Assembly: GCA_902806595.1 (NCBI GenBank) | Contig: CADCXC010000043.1 | Location: forward strand, 310,001-374,000 | DNA from: Pyrenopolyporus hunteri | Taxonomy: Eukaryota > Ascomycota > Sordariomycetes > Xylariales > Hypoxylaceae | DNA length: 64,000 nt | Direction of reading: 5' to 3' | Shown here: positions 11,139 through 21,985 of the stretch, one piece after another | Layout: the number at the start of each line of letters is the position of its first letter | Position numbering within the stretch: the first letter of the stretch is position 1 | Program-made: the position numbers and the translations under genes | The notes under the pieces: model-generated | Databases searched by the model: none | Seen by the model: only the letters and a program-made list of their open reading frames with translations | What the model was told of the DNA's origin: nothing

Positions 11139-11812
11139 GCGAGCCTCGATTTGCTGTTTTGTCTCAGATCCCGAATATAGTATAATAACTGATAATAAAA
11201 ATAGGGGCGGCCTAAGTCAAGGGGAGGGATCTGGTTGAAATGCCAAGTTGAGTGATCGACGTCATGTTATTCCGGTCTGTTTGCATTCATTTTGGAGGGA
11301 GAACATCCTGATGCGTCGCTATTTGCGATTGTGTATCATTGCACCCTTAAAATCGTTCTGCGCTTTTGCTGTTGAGTAATAAAGCGTAACCTATTAGGGG
11401 ATACGCTGTTATGATTGATCTCCATGGGAGAAGGAAGTCTCCGGAATGACATGTAGATCTATGAATACATACTTATGAATGGTTTGGATTGTGGTGACAA
11501 AAGACAGGATTCACCGAAATTGGAAATTACAAAGGGTTTAGGAGGTTCGATAGTTACAATCTAAGCTCCAGCACTGGAAATGGAGCGCTAGAAATGGAGA
11601 CCTGAGAGCCCTGTCCCGCGCTTTCCCGCTTAGCCGGCCCCAGATAATTTAAAGTACCTAGTACCCGCGAAATTGGGGGGCACTTGATCGTTTCCATCAT
11701 TTTTTCCCTATTTCATCAACCTCGTCTCGAACACACCACCATGTTGAACGGTCTATCAGAAAATTCCAATGTGTTCCCATGGATGACGACGTACTAACTA
11801 GACAGAGACTCG
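11139..11812. other. intergenic with likely 5' UTR intron
   Basis: Holds the promoter of the next gene. TACTAAC followed by TAGACAG at 11791-11806 is a near-perfect fungal branch point plus 3' splice site ending 7 nt before the next start codon. This suggests an intron in the 5' UTR, with GTCTATC at about 11752 as one possible donor. Confidence 0.45.
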
Positions 11813-13117
11813 ATGGCGGATGAGGACCTCCTGCATAGGATCCACAGTTTGGAGGACTTGGACCTGGCAGCACTCCTTTGTCTCGTCAGTCGCGAGCACT
11901 GTATTATCAGCACAGAACCCGACGAGCTCGAGTATCTAGTCCAAGAGTTGCAGCTGGTCGCCTCTCAGACATTTAATCTACAATCCGTCGTCGTAAACTG
12001 TACGCCTCATACTACGCTCGACGACCTCGCCGCCGCTATCCAGCTCCGTCCACCTACACCACCACCACCACCACCACCACCGCAGTTACAACCTCCGACT
12101 CCGCGCACCCCATCCATCTCCCCCCTTCGCCGTCGTGGCACCGATTCTTCTTACTTGCATAGCAAGAATGCGCCCCCCGCCTCTCCAAGAAGCCACCCAC
12201 AACCCTCCGCAACGACTCCACCGCAGCTCGCCAACGTGATCCTGGCCAAGAATCTCGACCGAGCGCCTAAAGACGTCCAAATCCAATGCCTGGAGCTTCT
12301 GCGAACCCGACGTATCCTGACGCGCACCAGCGTGCAGACAGCCCCGAAGCAATTCCTCTTCGTAGCCGTTCTCGAGTCCGCCGGCGCCCTGCGGCTCGTC
12401 TCGCACCTAAACGACTTCTTCTACGTCTCACATTGGCACGACCCAGACGACGGGTTCGCGCATCTCGAAGGCGATGACGAGGAGAATGACAAGCGAAGCG
12501 GGGAAACGGCCAGTCTGGACAGCGCCTCGAGTGTCGTGCGGCGGAGCATCACAGACTCGACGACACTCACGCCCGGTCTCACGACGACTACACCACGCGC
12601 GAGCCAAAGCCGGAGCACGTCGTACATGAACCGGGACTCGCGCGGCGGCGGCAGCGGCGTGGGGGCGGACCAAATCTCGCTATCTCCCAGCACGCGCTCG
12701 TCCTCGTCGGCGTTCCCGCGGATCAGCGAGGCGGACATCGCGACGCTGGCGCTGCAGGCGCGGCAGGTCAGCGTGGACGTCGAGGTGCTGCGGTACCAGA
12801 TGAACGTGGTGTCGTTCCTGCGCATGCACCGGGCGGTGAGCCCCGGCGGCGGCGGCGCCACGCCGCACGCCACGAAGCACTTCGACCAGCTGGCCAAGTG
12901 CCTGGCCGCGCTGCACGGGCTCGACTACGTGACGCCCTCGCTCGTCGGCCTCGCGGCGAAGAAGGTGTACCCTCATCGCATCCGTATCACGACCCCCGAG
13001 CGCGAGCGCAGCATGCAGTGGGGGAGTGATCTCGCGGCTGTTGAAGCTTTGCTGGAAGGCGTCGACGCAGAGTATGTGATCGAGGATGTGTTGGGCATGG
13101 TGGATGCGCCGTTGTAA
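11813..13117 (+). CDS. Mg-chelatase-like AAA-related protein
   Basis: Single-exon gene of 434 codons. The N-terminal third (LEDLDLAALLCLVSREHCIISTEPDELEYLVQEL) and the middle (NVILAKNLDRAPKDVQIQCLELLRTRRILT ... FLFVAVLES....LVSHLNDFFYVSHWHDPEDG-like) have the layout of a MoxR/Mg-chelatase AAA core. The C-terminus (ISEADIATLALQARQVSVDVEVLRYQMNVVSFLRMHRAV, YVTPSLVGLAAKKVYPHRI) is the helical lid typical of ChlI/BchI-type proteins. A clear Walker A lysine is missing, so ATPase activity is doubtful. Fungal genome annotations commonly call this family magnesium chelatase, although fungi make no chlorophyll; its role is unknown. A Pro tract from CAC/CCA repeats sits near residues 80-92 (12050-12085), and a Ser/Thr-rich loop near 215-300. 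Convergent with gda1. Confidence 0.75.
   Translation: MADEDLLHRIHSLEDLDLAALLCLVSREHCIISTEPDELEYLVQELQLVASQTFNLQSVVVNCTPHTTLDDLAAAIQLRPPTPPPPPPPPQLQPPTPRTPSISPLRRRGTDSSYLHSKNAPPASPRSHPQPSATTPPQLANVILAKNLDRAPKDVQIQCLELLRTRRILTRTSVQTAPKQFLFVAVLESAGALRLVSHLNDFFYVSHWHDPDDGFAHLEGDDEENDKRSGETASLDSASSVVRRSITDSTTLTPGLTTTTPRASQSRSTSYMNRDSRGGGSGVGADQISLSPSTRSSSSAFPRISEADIATLALQARQVSVDVEVLRYQMNVVSFLRMHRAVSPGGGGATPHATKHFDQLAKCLAALHGLDYVTPSLVGLAAKKVYPHRIRITTPERERSMQWGSDLAAVEALLEGVDAEYVIEDVLGMVDAPL
12050..12085 (+). repeat. ACC trinucleotide repeat in coding sequence
   Basis: An (ACC)n-type microsatellite codes for a run of prolines in the Mg-chelatase-like protein. Length variation in this tract would be tolerated in frame. 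Confidence 0.7.
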
Positions 13118-13541
13118 GTGTATGGACGGATTTATGATACCCCGGGTTATAGGATACAAAGTTAGAGGTTAGAGGCTACGCAGTTTATAGAAGGCATATC
13201 ACATATTATCAATCCAATAATAATATTATCAGACGATCTGAGCTTTGGGCACGTTCTATGTTTCATTCGTGACTGGTGCTAAGCCCTGTTCAAGTCGGCT
13301 CTACCTTACCAATACCCCCCTTCTGTTCGTCGAAGGCGGAATACCGGAGCCCTACTTCGTCCACTATTGTGTTTTTATTACAATCCAGTTCCGAAACGCC
13401 GGCCTCGTAGGGCTACTGTCCGCCACCGTATCCGTGCCTCTCTCCTCATTCATTAAGTAGGTAGTCTAAACTTTCTTTCTATCAAAGGCCACGTTATTTT
13501 GTTTTAGTCCTGATCTTGCCAGGATAATATGTGTGGCGCGA
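13118..13541. other. convergent intergenic, 3' UTRs
   Basis: About 420 bp between the convergent 3' ends of the Mg-chelatase-like gene and gda1. Nothing else seen; the 71-codon open frame at 13245 has no support. Confidence 0.5.
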
Positions 13542-15293
13542 TTAGTAGGTCTGGCTGACTTTGCATTTCCAGCCAGAGTTCTTGGATAATAGGGGCAGAC
13601 TGGAACATGTTAGTATGTGCATAAGTTAGGCGGAACAAAGGGGGTTTTGGGCTTACCTGGCTCCTAGACACCAGCCCAACTCGTTGTCGTCGATCTTCTT
13701 GGCGATCTTGACTTCTCGGTCAATCGGCATCTCGTAGCCGGTGTGTAGTAGTCCCATCATGAAATTAAGGTCCAGGCAGTACTCGCCACGGTCACGCAGC
13801 TCCTCCAGGGCGCCCGGGACGTTGGTGAACGGGCTCCACGACTCCTCGCCGCCGCACACAGCATTGGTAAGGTCGTGCAGCTCCCGCAGGGTGAAGGAAT
13901 CGGGCATCCCGAGAGGCTTCGTGCGGTCGTAGAAGAACGAGAAGATGTAGACGTCCTCCTTGGCGAATGTCTTCTCTAGCGAGGGCTGGTGGACACCGTT
14001 GAAAGAGCAGGGCGCTAACTTGCACTCCGCGTCCTTGTATAGAATCCTCTCCGCTAGGGCACGGCACTGAGCTGGAGCAGGGATAGACGGGCCGGTGACG
14101 TTAAGCTCTAGCTCGCCCGAACCCAACGGGCTGTCGTCGCCAAGCTTGACCTTGATCTTGTCGGTCTGGCCAGCGTTGATGCAAGGGTGGTTGAGAATGG
14201 GCTTCTCCAAAAAGGCCTTGTTCTTCTCTTTAGAGTAGATGTCATGTAATAGATTCAAGTGAATGGAGTTGCGGGCGGCCATCAAACCATAGCCAAGGTG
14301 AGAGTGCTGGTAGAGTTCGAAGTTACGTCCACCGAAAGACAACTCGTACTTGTGATCGCCCTCAGCCAACTTCTCGGGCATACCGCCGGAAGCAAGTCCC
14401 TTGAACGTGGGCTCGAAGACGATCTGAGTGGAACCACCACCAAGATCGAAGATAGCAGCGGTCGGGCTGTCATCTAGGGTACCGATCTTTCCTAGAAGGT
14501 AGTTCACGGTAATCCAGGCGTATACACCCTCATCGGAACCGTCCATGATCGCGACGCCGTTCTCCTCCTTCGAGACAACCGGGAAGGGGTAATCCTTCTC
14601 AAGGTGGTTTCGGACGGCCTCGAGAATCCGGTCGCTGGCCTCCGGGCCAATCATTCGCAAACCAGCGGTCGCCTTCACGGCGATCGGACTGCAACCCCTC
14701 AATTTCTCGGGGACGGTCCGCATCGCAACCTCCATAAGCGCATCCAAGGTCTTCGCGGCGGCAATGGGGTCGTCCTTATACTTGCTCAAGCCGCCCACGC
14801 TCTTCTCGGTCATCTTGAACTCCTCCTTTTCTAACTTCGGGGTCGGGCCGCAATTGTTGAACTTGTACACGTGGATACGAGATCCAGTGCTACCAGCGTC
14901 GATCATCAGGACATATTGTACGATCGGCTTGTCTCTAGAATACGATTTCGTGCATTTTGTAGTGCCATACGAGGAATCGGCTGGTACCTGGCCGTCTGAA
15001 TGCGACACTGCTATATTCAATTAGATTGTCGTCTGAAAGGAGAAACGTCGAGTAAACGTACCGCCTTTGTATACTTCCACACCCCTCGGGGAGATGTAGT
15101 AGAACAGGAACACCAAGAAGACAACGATGGCCGTGGTCTTAAGCCATCGCGTCCTTTGGGCCTGATTCATGGTCGCAGCCTGTAATTTCTCCACGATGCC
15201 GGGTTCTCGGTGGCCCGAGTCGTAACGCGCAGGTTTCTCGTGAGGGTCGTGTCGGACTTGCTTGGTAGGCAACGAAACAGATGTTCTCCTCAT
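13542..15293 (-). CDS. gda1: Golgi guanosine diphosphatase (NTPDase)
   Basis: Three exons: 15062-15293, 13657-15010 and 13542-13599, giving 547 aa. Donors are GTACGT and GTAAGC; the last intron has ATACTAAC before its acceptor. The short last exon adds SLPLLSKNSGWKCKVSQTY, the usual Gda1 ending after GWCLGA, which a single-frame reading would lose. I start at the first in-frame ATG, 15293 (MRRTSVSLPTK). A single membrane anchor lies at residues 51-67 after a basic cytosolic tail, so this is type II Golgi topology. Apyrase conserved regions are visible: DAGSTGSR (115-122), KATAGLR, YAWITVNYLLG and IFDLGGGSTQIVF. The enzyme hydrolyses GDP in the Golgi lumen to GMP, which drives GDP-mannose import for protein mannosylation. 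All catalytic motifs look intact. Confidence 0.97.
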
Positions 15294-16309
15294 AACCTTT
15301 ACATGCGATGCATTCCCCAAGAAGATCGGGGAGATAACGGGTAGTAAAAGGAGAGGAGGAAGAGAAAGAGAAAGGAGAAGAGAAAAAAAGAGGGAAGTCC
15401 GAGGAGAGAAAAAAGGCGACAAAAAACGATTACTCGAGCATGCGGATTACAACGAAGAAACACACATCCAAACCCAGACGAGTTGCGAGGACCAATGCCG
15501 GGTATGAGAGGTCGTTAAATAGGATAATTGTGGAAAAGGGGGGTGCCAACACGAGGCAGCGCAACTTGTCCAGATGGCAATCTCGAAGATTTTCCTCCTA
15601 AATTTTAACGGTTTTAATTCCTTATCCCTTATCCGTTAGAGAAACCCCCCTGTGGGAACGGGACTTGGCTGCTGAGATTTGCTATTGTCGTGCGCGCGTT
15701 GGCGACTCTAGTGGCGCATTTCTAGTGGTCGACTTCCAATGTTAGGTACCCCGTTTGATGCGGGCCCCCTGTTCTCTTTGTACGTAACCTACCCCGTACC
15801 TGACAGACTCGATTCCCACCGCCACACAGAACTGAAAGAGAGGTACCGAAGAGGCAAAGGTGACTTCCTAGAATGATAAGTTAGCCGCATCTAGCCCCAA
15901 GGAGGAAGGTATCGATACATACACGTGTGTACATGTGTCACAGTAGAAATAGGTACATGTATGGAGGTAATGTACCTACCTAGGTACCTGAGTACCTTGT
16001 GTTGCTAGAAGGTGCTGTCTCACATTGAGCCCGTTTACCGTCGAGGGTTGACGTATGTGTAGTTGCCTCTTGCTTCGGCCGTGATTCTGCTGTTTTAAAT
16101 CTCGAAGTCGCACTTTTAATAATTCTAGACCATTCACAGCTTAGGCAGCTTTCGTTAATAGACCTCTCTCTATCTTAATTTTCGAATCAGGACGCGAATC
16201 CCTCCGTTTACTAGCCCGATATCATAGAGTACCTAGATACCCCCAAGACCAAGAGATAAAGCAGACCTAATACAGGATACCTCTATACCACAGCAGCGCA
16301 ACATTCGCG
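15294..16309. other. divergent promoter region
   Basis: 1 kb between gda1 (-) and the PPPDE-thioredoxin-PUL gene (+). A purine-rich stretch at 15345-15420 (pyrimidine-rich on the gda1 sense strand) is a typical fungal promoter/5' UTR tract. A cluster of GTACCTACCTAGGTACC motifs lies at 15971-15997. No gene seen. Confidence 0.5.
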
Positions 16310-18103
16310 ATGGACGTTCATCTTCTCGTCTACGACCTATCAAATGGGTTGGCCAAGCAGATGTCCCTTGGCCTGCTAGGATTTCAATTAGACGCCGTTT
16401 ATCACACTTCGATAGAGCTAGACAACAAAGAGTATGTCTACGACGGTGGTATCAACGTGATCCAACCAGGAACTTCTCATTTGGGGCCTCCTCTCCAACG
16501 AATTCACCTTGGAAAAACTGATCTGCCTATGGATGTGATTACCGAGTATCTCGATTCACTCAAGCATATTTATACGCCCCAAGTAAGTTTTGTGAAACGT
16601 GTAACGAGTAGTCCGTACTGACCATATAAGGCGTACGACCTATTCCGGCACAATTGCAACAATTTCAGCAATGACTTTGCCATGTTCCTCCTCGGGAAGG
16701 GGATACCGGCTCACATCACAAACATGCCGCAGGCCGTTCTGGATTCCCCGTTTGGAAGAATGTTGCAGCCTCAGCTCACCCAGATGGTTGAGCAGAGGAA
16801 AGCTCAGCATGGCGGATTGCTCGGCATTCAAGGGAACGTCCAACCGCACACTAACGGTACCGCCTCTGCAGCTGGTTCTCGGAGTCCGGCCGTGACAATT
16901 GTTAGCAGTCTCCAGGAATTCAACGAAGCGCTGGAAAGAGCCAAGAAATCATGTGCCATTGTTTTCTTTACTTCGGCAAGCTGCGGTCCTTGCAGGGCAC
17001 TATATCCCCTCTACGATAATCTAGCGGCAGAGTATGGAAATAAAATCACCCTGATCAAGGTTGACATATCTCGTGCATTCGACGTCGCATCCAGGTACTC
17101 TATTAAGGCGACGCCTACGTTCCTCACTTTCGTCCACGGTAAAGAAGGGGAACGATGGATGGGCGCAGACGCGCGTCGCCTCCAGAGCACCGTCGAGCTT
17201 CTTGTTCAAATGGCGGTTCCAGCCCATCCACATCAACAACTCAGATTGCCACACTTTGCGGGCGCAGAATTAAAACCGGTGTTGTATGAGAAGGTTCCCC
17301 CGCTTGCTAAACTATTGGGTAAGCTGGGGCCAAAAGCCGACGACCCCTCGGTTCAGAGCGTGAAGAATTTCATCGAGATTAGATCATCCGTGGGCCCTGC
17401 ACAGGCTATACTCCCCGACTTGTCTGGCTTCTCCAAGTTCCTACGTTCCGCGGTGGAGGATTTGCCTAGGGAAGTATTGTTCACGGTCGTGGATCTTTTC
17501 CGTTGCGCCCTAGTCGACGAACGTTTGAGTGGTTATTTTGCGGAAGAACATGGCCAGGAAACAGTCATCGCCTTGCTAGACGTCGTGAATAAGGGCGACT
17601 GTCCTTATGCCCTTAGATTGGTTACTTTGCAGATGGCATGCAATCTTTTCTCAAGCCAGCTCTACACCGAACAGATCCTCAACAAGGCGACGCTACGAAG
17701 CACCATCACGCAGTTTATCTCATCAAGCTTCCTCGATGACGGCCACAGCAATATTCGAGTAGCGGCGGCATCGCTACTATTCAATCTTGCTATCGCGAAT
17801 TACCAGAGGAGACTAGAATCGGGAGATGCCATACCCGAAGCTGATCAGGTAGAACTGACAGCATCGGTGGTGGAGGCTATAACCCAGGAAGAATCGTCTA
17901 ACGAAGCGATGCACGGCATGTTGCTTGCTCTCGGGTTCCTAGTGTACTGTGCGCCGTTGGAATCAGAGCCTCTAGATCTTCTGAGAACTATGGATGCGGA
18001 GGGAACTATCCTGTCTAAGAAGAAGCAATTTCCGGACGAGGTACTTATTACTGAGGTTGGGGCTGAGCTGTTAGGGAAGGGTCTTGCGATAAAAAGGCCG
18101 TGA
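16310..18103 (+). CDS. PPPDE-thioredoxin-PUL fusion protein
   Basis: Two exons, 16310-16582 and 16631-18103 (581 aa), with a 48-nt intron (GTAAGT...ATAAG). Residues 1-125 are a PPPDE cysteine-protease domain of the DeSI type: VYDLSNGLA, YHTSIEL with catalytic His32, YDGGI, and after the junction FRHNCNNFSND with catalytic Cys100. The junction falls just before the catalytic Cys. Residues about 180-280 are a thioredoxin domain with the intact CGPC redox motif (209-212) and cis-Pro in ATPTF. Residues about 300-575 are a PUL domain, an armadillo-like Cdc48/p97-binding module found in Ufd3/PLAA. Known parts suggest removal of SUMO or ubiquitin-like tags coupled to Cdc48 and redox control. The three-domain order occurs in fungi; the combined function is inference. 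Confidence 0.93.
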
Positions 18104-18544
18104 CACTACACAATAGAGGTATGAGTGTTAGAGAATTATGATAGATGCATGTACTACAGTGCACATGTTGACGTTTGGTTACCTGGGATAGAAAACTGAA
18201 GGGACAGCATAGAGAGAGAGCGTATTAGAGTTTCCATTTCTACACCTGTCAATCATATTGATAACCTCGTAATTGTGATCCACATCAATGAGCTCCCATA
18301 AGCCCCAATACAAAGTTGGAATTAATAACCAGTGTTTTTTCTCGTCACAAAATATCAACAATTGATGCCCGTGTCATCACAGGAAAGAGCCAGTGAGATA
18401 GCTGCTGTAAGTTAGACGTCACAGGCCTAACGCGGGGCGCTCGCCAGGAAGCTCCACCGCGACCGTCGCACCGCTGCCCCTGGCAACCGACTCGACAAGT
18501 AAATAAAAGCGACCTCGCCGGACGGGCCCCCACTCCTTCCTGAA
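18104..18544. other. intergenic, tandem genes
   Basis: 440 bp between two plus-strand genes; no open frame of note. Presumably 3' UTR then promoter. Confidence 0.45.
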
Positions 18545-20585
18545 ATGCCGGTCTATGGCATTCCATATCCGTACTATCAACACCGTGCCAGAGACATCAT
18601 CAACGATATTTGCCTGACGCTTGGACAGCAAACACTGGAAAACATACCGGAGCTCGCTGGAATGCTGCACTCACGCTATAAGTCGTCGCCCGACATGAGG
18701 GCCTTCCCCTCCTCGGCCTCGACACCGTCTCTCCGAGCTCGAGATGGCACGCTTCCGTCGCACATGAGGTCCGATATGGGTGGAAACGTGAGGGTCGTGG
18801 TGAGGGTGAGGGCCTTCCTGCCCAGAGGTAACGAATTCCGATATACTTTCTACGATCGCATCGATTCTACTGCTCTGTTCTTATCTGTGGAAACGATTGA
18901 GCGGTAACGGATAACTAATGATATCCACTACAGAGATCGAAAGAGGTGCAGAATGCTTGATCAGCATGGACCCAATTACCCAGATGACCACGCTGCACGT
19001 ACCCAATGACAGCGACCCAGCGAACTCGAGGGCCAAGTCCCGCAAGGTGATCGAGGAGAAATCGTTTACATTCGACAACTCATTCTGGAGCCACAATACA
19101 CGGGACCGGCATTACGCGCACCAGGAGGACGTATACAATTGTCTCGGCGAGGAATTCCTCGACCACAATTTCGAGGGCTATCATACATGCATTTTCGCCT
19201 ACGGCCAGACCGGCTCCGGAAAGTCGTACACCATGATGGGCACGCCCGACCAGCCGGGTCTTATCCCACGGACCTGCGAGGACCTATTCCAGCGCATCGA
19301 GGCGGCGCAGAACGAGACGCCCAACATTTCATACCATGTACGAGCGTCATACTTCGAAGTCTACAACGAGCACGTGCGGGACCTACTCGTCCCCGTATCG
19401 CCCAACCAGCCTCCGTACTATCTTAAGATCCGCGAGTCGCCGACCGAGGGCCCGTACGTGAAAGACCTAACCGAGGTGCCTGTTCGCAACCTCAACGAAA
19501 TCCTGCGGTACATGAAGGCCGGGGACGCGAGCCGCACGACGGCGAGCACCAAGATGAACGACACGAGTAGCCGCAGCCACGCGGTGTTCACCATCATGCT
19601 GAAGCAGATCCACCATGACATGGAGACGGACGAGACCACCGAGCGCAGCTCGCGCATCCGGCTCGTCGATCTAGCGGGCAGCGAGCGGGCCAAGTCCACC
19701 GAGGCGACGGGGGCGCGACTGCGCGAGGGAAGCAATATCAATAAGTCCCTGACTACATTGGGCCGGGTGATAGCAGCGCTCGCGGACCCGAAGCAGCAGC
19801 GCGCCGGCAAGCGAAGCCGGGACATTGTCCCGTACCGAGACTCGATCTTAACATGGTTGCTGAAGGACTCGCTGGGTGGGAACAGCAAGACGGCGATGAT
19901 CGCGTGCATCGCGCCCTCGGACTACGAGGAGACGCTGTCGACGCTGCGGTACGCGGACCAAGCGAAGCGGATCCGGACGCGTGCGGTGGTCAACCAGGAC
20001 CACATCAGCACGGCGGAGCGGGACGCGCAGATCGCGGCCATGGCGGAGGAGATCCGGGTGCTGCAGCTGTCGGTGTCGGACTCGCGGCGGCGCGAGAGGG
20101 ACGCCAAGGAGAGCGAGGAGCGCCTGGAGGAGTACCAGAACCGAGTCGCGGCGATGCAGCGCATGATGGAGGAGCGCAGCCTCGTCGCCGAGGGCAAGAT
20201 CCGCAGCCTACAGACTGAGAACGAAGCCCTGCGCCTCCACCTCAAGCTCGCCCTCGACAGCCTCAAGAACCCGATCCCGGAGGTGGTTGTCAGGGACAAG
20301 CAGCAGCAGGTCGAGGGCGAAGGCGGGGTGGCGGACAAGGAGAACGCAGGGACCAAGGATGGACAGGGCCGCGAGAGGCGCGACAGTCTCGTCGACGAGG
20401 CGTATTACGGTGAGGACGACGGGTACGAGTCGGATGCCTACGAGGAGAAGGCGAGTGCGGTGCAGGATTACATGCATGAGCTCCTGGAGGACTTGGCCCT
20501 GTTCAGGAGAAAGATCGGCGACGATAAGGGCCGCTTCCTGGAGGATGAGTCTCGCCACCCGCTGGGAGTTCGAGTCAATGTTTAA
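18545..20585 (+). CDS. short kinesin-3 family motor
   Basis: Two exons, 18545-18827 and 18934-20585 (644 aa). The junction LPR-EIERGAECLISMD restores the motor N-terminus NVRVVVRVRAFLPREIERG. Motor landmarks are the P-loop GQTGSGKS (185-192), switch I NDTSSRSH, switch II DLAGSE and the neck-proximal STLRYADQAKRIRTRAVVNQD. SFWSHN and GEEFLDHNFEGYHTCIFAYGQTGSGKSY are characteristic of kinesin-3 (Unc104/KIF1). After the motor comes a coiled coil (about 470-530) and a charged end. FHA and PH domains of full-length kinesin-3 are absent. It is a plus-end microtubule motor by family; cargo unknown. About 75 residues precede the motor, and later ATGs (MRAF.., MRSDMGGN..) are alternative starts. Confidence 0.93.
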
Positions 20586-20854
20586 GACTTGAGGCTTGTC
20601 TAGATTCTACGTGATTGGCCGAGGGAAAATAAGGGTCTTGCTCTTGACGGTCGGCGAGGTGTTTGGGAGTACTGGTCGGATGCATAACGCCGACCCCAGC
20701 TTAAGGTATTGCTTAATGGGAGTTCAACGCCCACTTCTTGTCTTAGGTAGGCTGAGGATTCAGAATGAATTAAGTTAGACAAGTAACTTACGAATCGAGG
20801 CGTTTATGACTCGTCGTTTTTGACATCATATTCCCGGCGATTACGAGAGTGAAA

Positions 20855-21985
20855 CTATTTCGTCGCCTTGTTGCCTAGAGTACGGACTAAGGAGGTTAAG
20901 GGGTACAGTGGTCCGGAAAACTCCATGTCGTACCTATGAATCTTGGTATGAGTAAATATTTAGGCGGTATAGAGTATCGGTCAATAGCCTTACCAGTAGT
21001 TGACGGCAACACAGATGCCCTCTTCTGAGCAGGATTGTGAGACCTTGTGATACCTAGACGGCGACTTGTAAACGCCCATCCAAATAACGTCTAACTAAGC
21101 TGGAATATAGAGAGCTTATGTGTATACACAGGTCACTCACCACATGGCTGGTAGATAAAACATGTCACCCGGTTCAAGAGTGACCCTCAGGGGTCGTGCT
21201 AGATGTGAATACTTGGTGCTCCGCTCGGTCGGGTTATCTGGGTCCCAAATAGCGAAGGGGACCTTATCACCATCCTCTTCTTGTAGGTGAAGACCTTCTT
21301 CCTTTCGGACGTAGGAGGCAGGAGTGAGTTCCTGCTCGTTGACACATGGCTGACAGAGAGCAGGCAGTAGGACGAAGTGCTTTTTCCCGGCAATCTGCAC
21401 ATACACGTTTTCATAATTGTCACGGTGTAGCGCCGTCACTGACCGTGAGCTGCCGATCCATAAGTTGACGGCGTCTGGGCTGGTCTGCAGTGCAACTCTC
21501 GCAAAGGGGACTGAGGGTGGGACCTCTGAGTACAATAGCGCATATTCGTGGCGCAGGTTATCATTCTGCGTCTGCGCATATCTCACTTCTCCTGGCGAGG
21601 AGTGACCGTCCTTCTCTCGTGAAGTCAGATAGTCAAGAAATTCGCCGAATTCTTGGTCCTCTTCGTGCGGCTTGGCGAAGAGTAGACGGTCCTCGCCGTC
21701 TTCGGCAGGTGTGGGGGCGTCTGCGTTACCAAACGGCGTTACGGCGACGTTCACGTGGTGTCCGGTAAGTGAGTCCCGGAGGTATGAAGCGGTCCAGCGC
21801 TGGACGGCGGGCCAGTCAGCAGCCCCGCCGCGCACAACGAAGGGCGTGTTCCTTGCTACATACCGCATGAACTCTAGGGGGCTCGGCTCCTCATCTAACT
21901 CCTCGACGACGTTGGCGTTGAGCTCGTTAAAACTTGTGATAAGCTCCACGACGGGGTCATCGATTAGACCGTCAGTTTTCTCCAT
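20855..21985 (-). CDS. JMJD7-type JmjC hydroxylase
   Basis: Three exons: 21141-21985, 20994-21053 and 20855-20933 (327 aa). Both introns split a TGG codon after TG, restoring PAMW-YHKVSQS and VAVNYW-YDMEFSGP, the conserved C-terminus of JMJD7 proteins. The cupin iron triad is HRD (His187, Asp189) and His284 in WYHKV, which exists only after splicing. RGGAADWPA, LWIGSSRSVTALHRDNYENVYVQIAGKKHF and LEPGDMFYLPAMW are family hallmarks. JMJD7 is a 2-oxoglutarate/Fe(II) oxygenase that hydroxylates a lysine of DRG-family GTPases in animals; the fungal substrate is inferred. A one-frame reading would stop one residue after the first exon and lose the distal His. Convergent with the kinesin gene, 269 bp apart. 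Confidence 0.95.
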
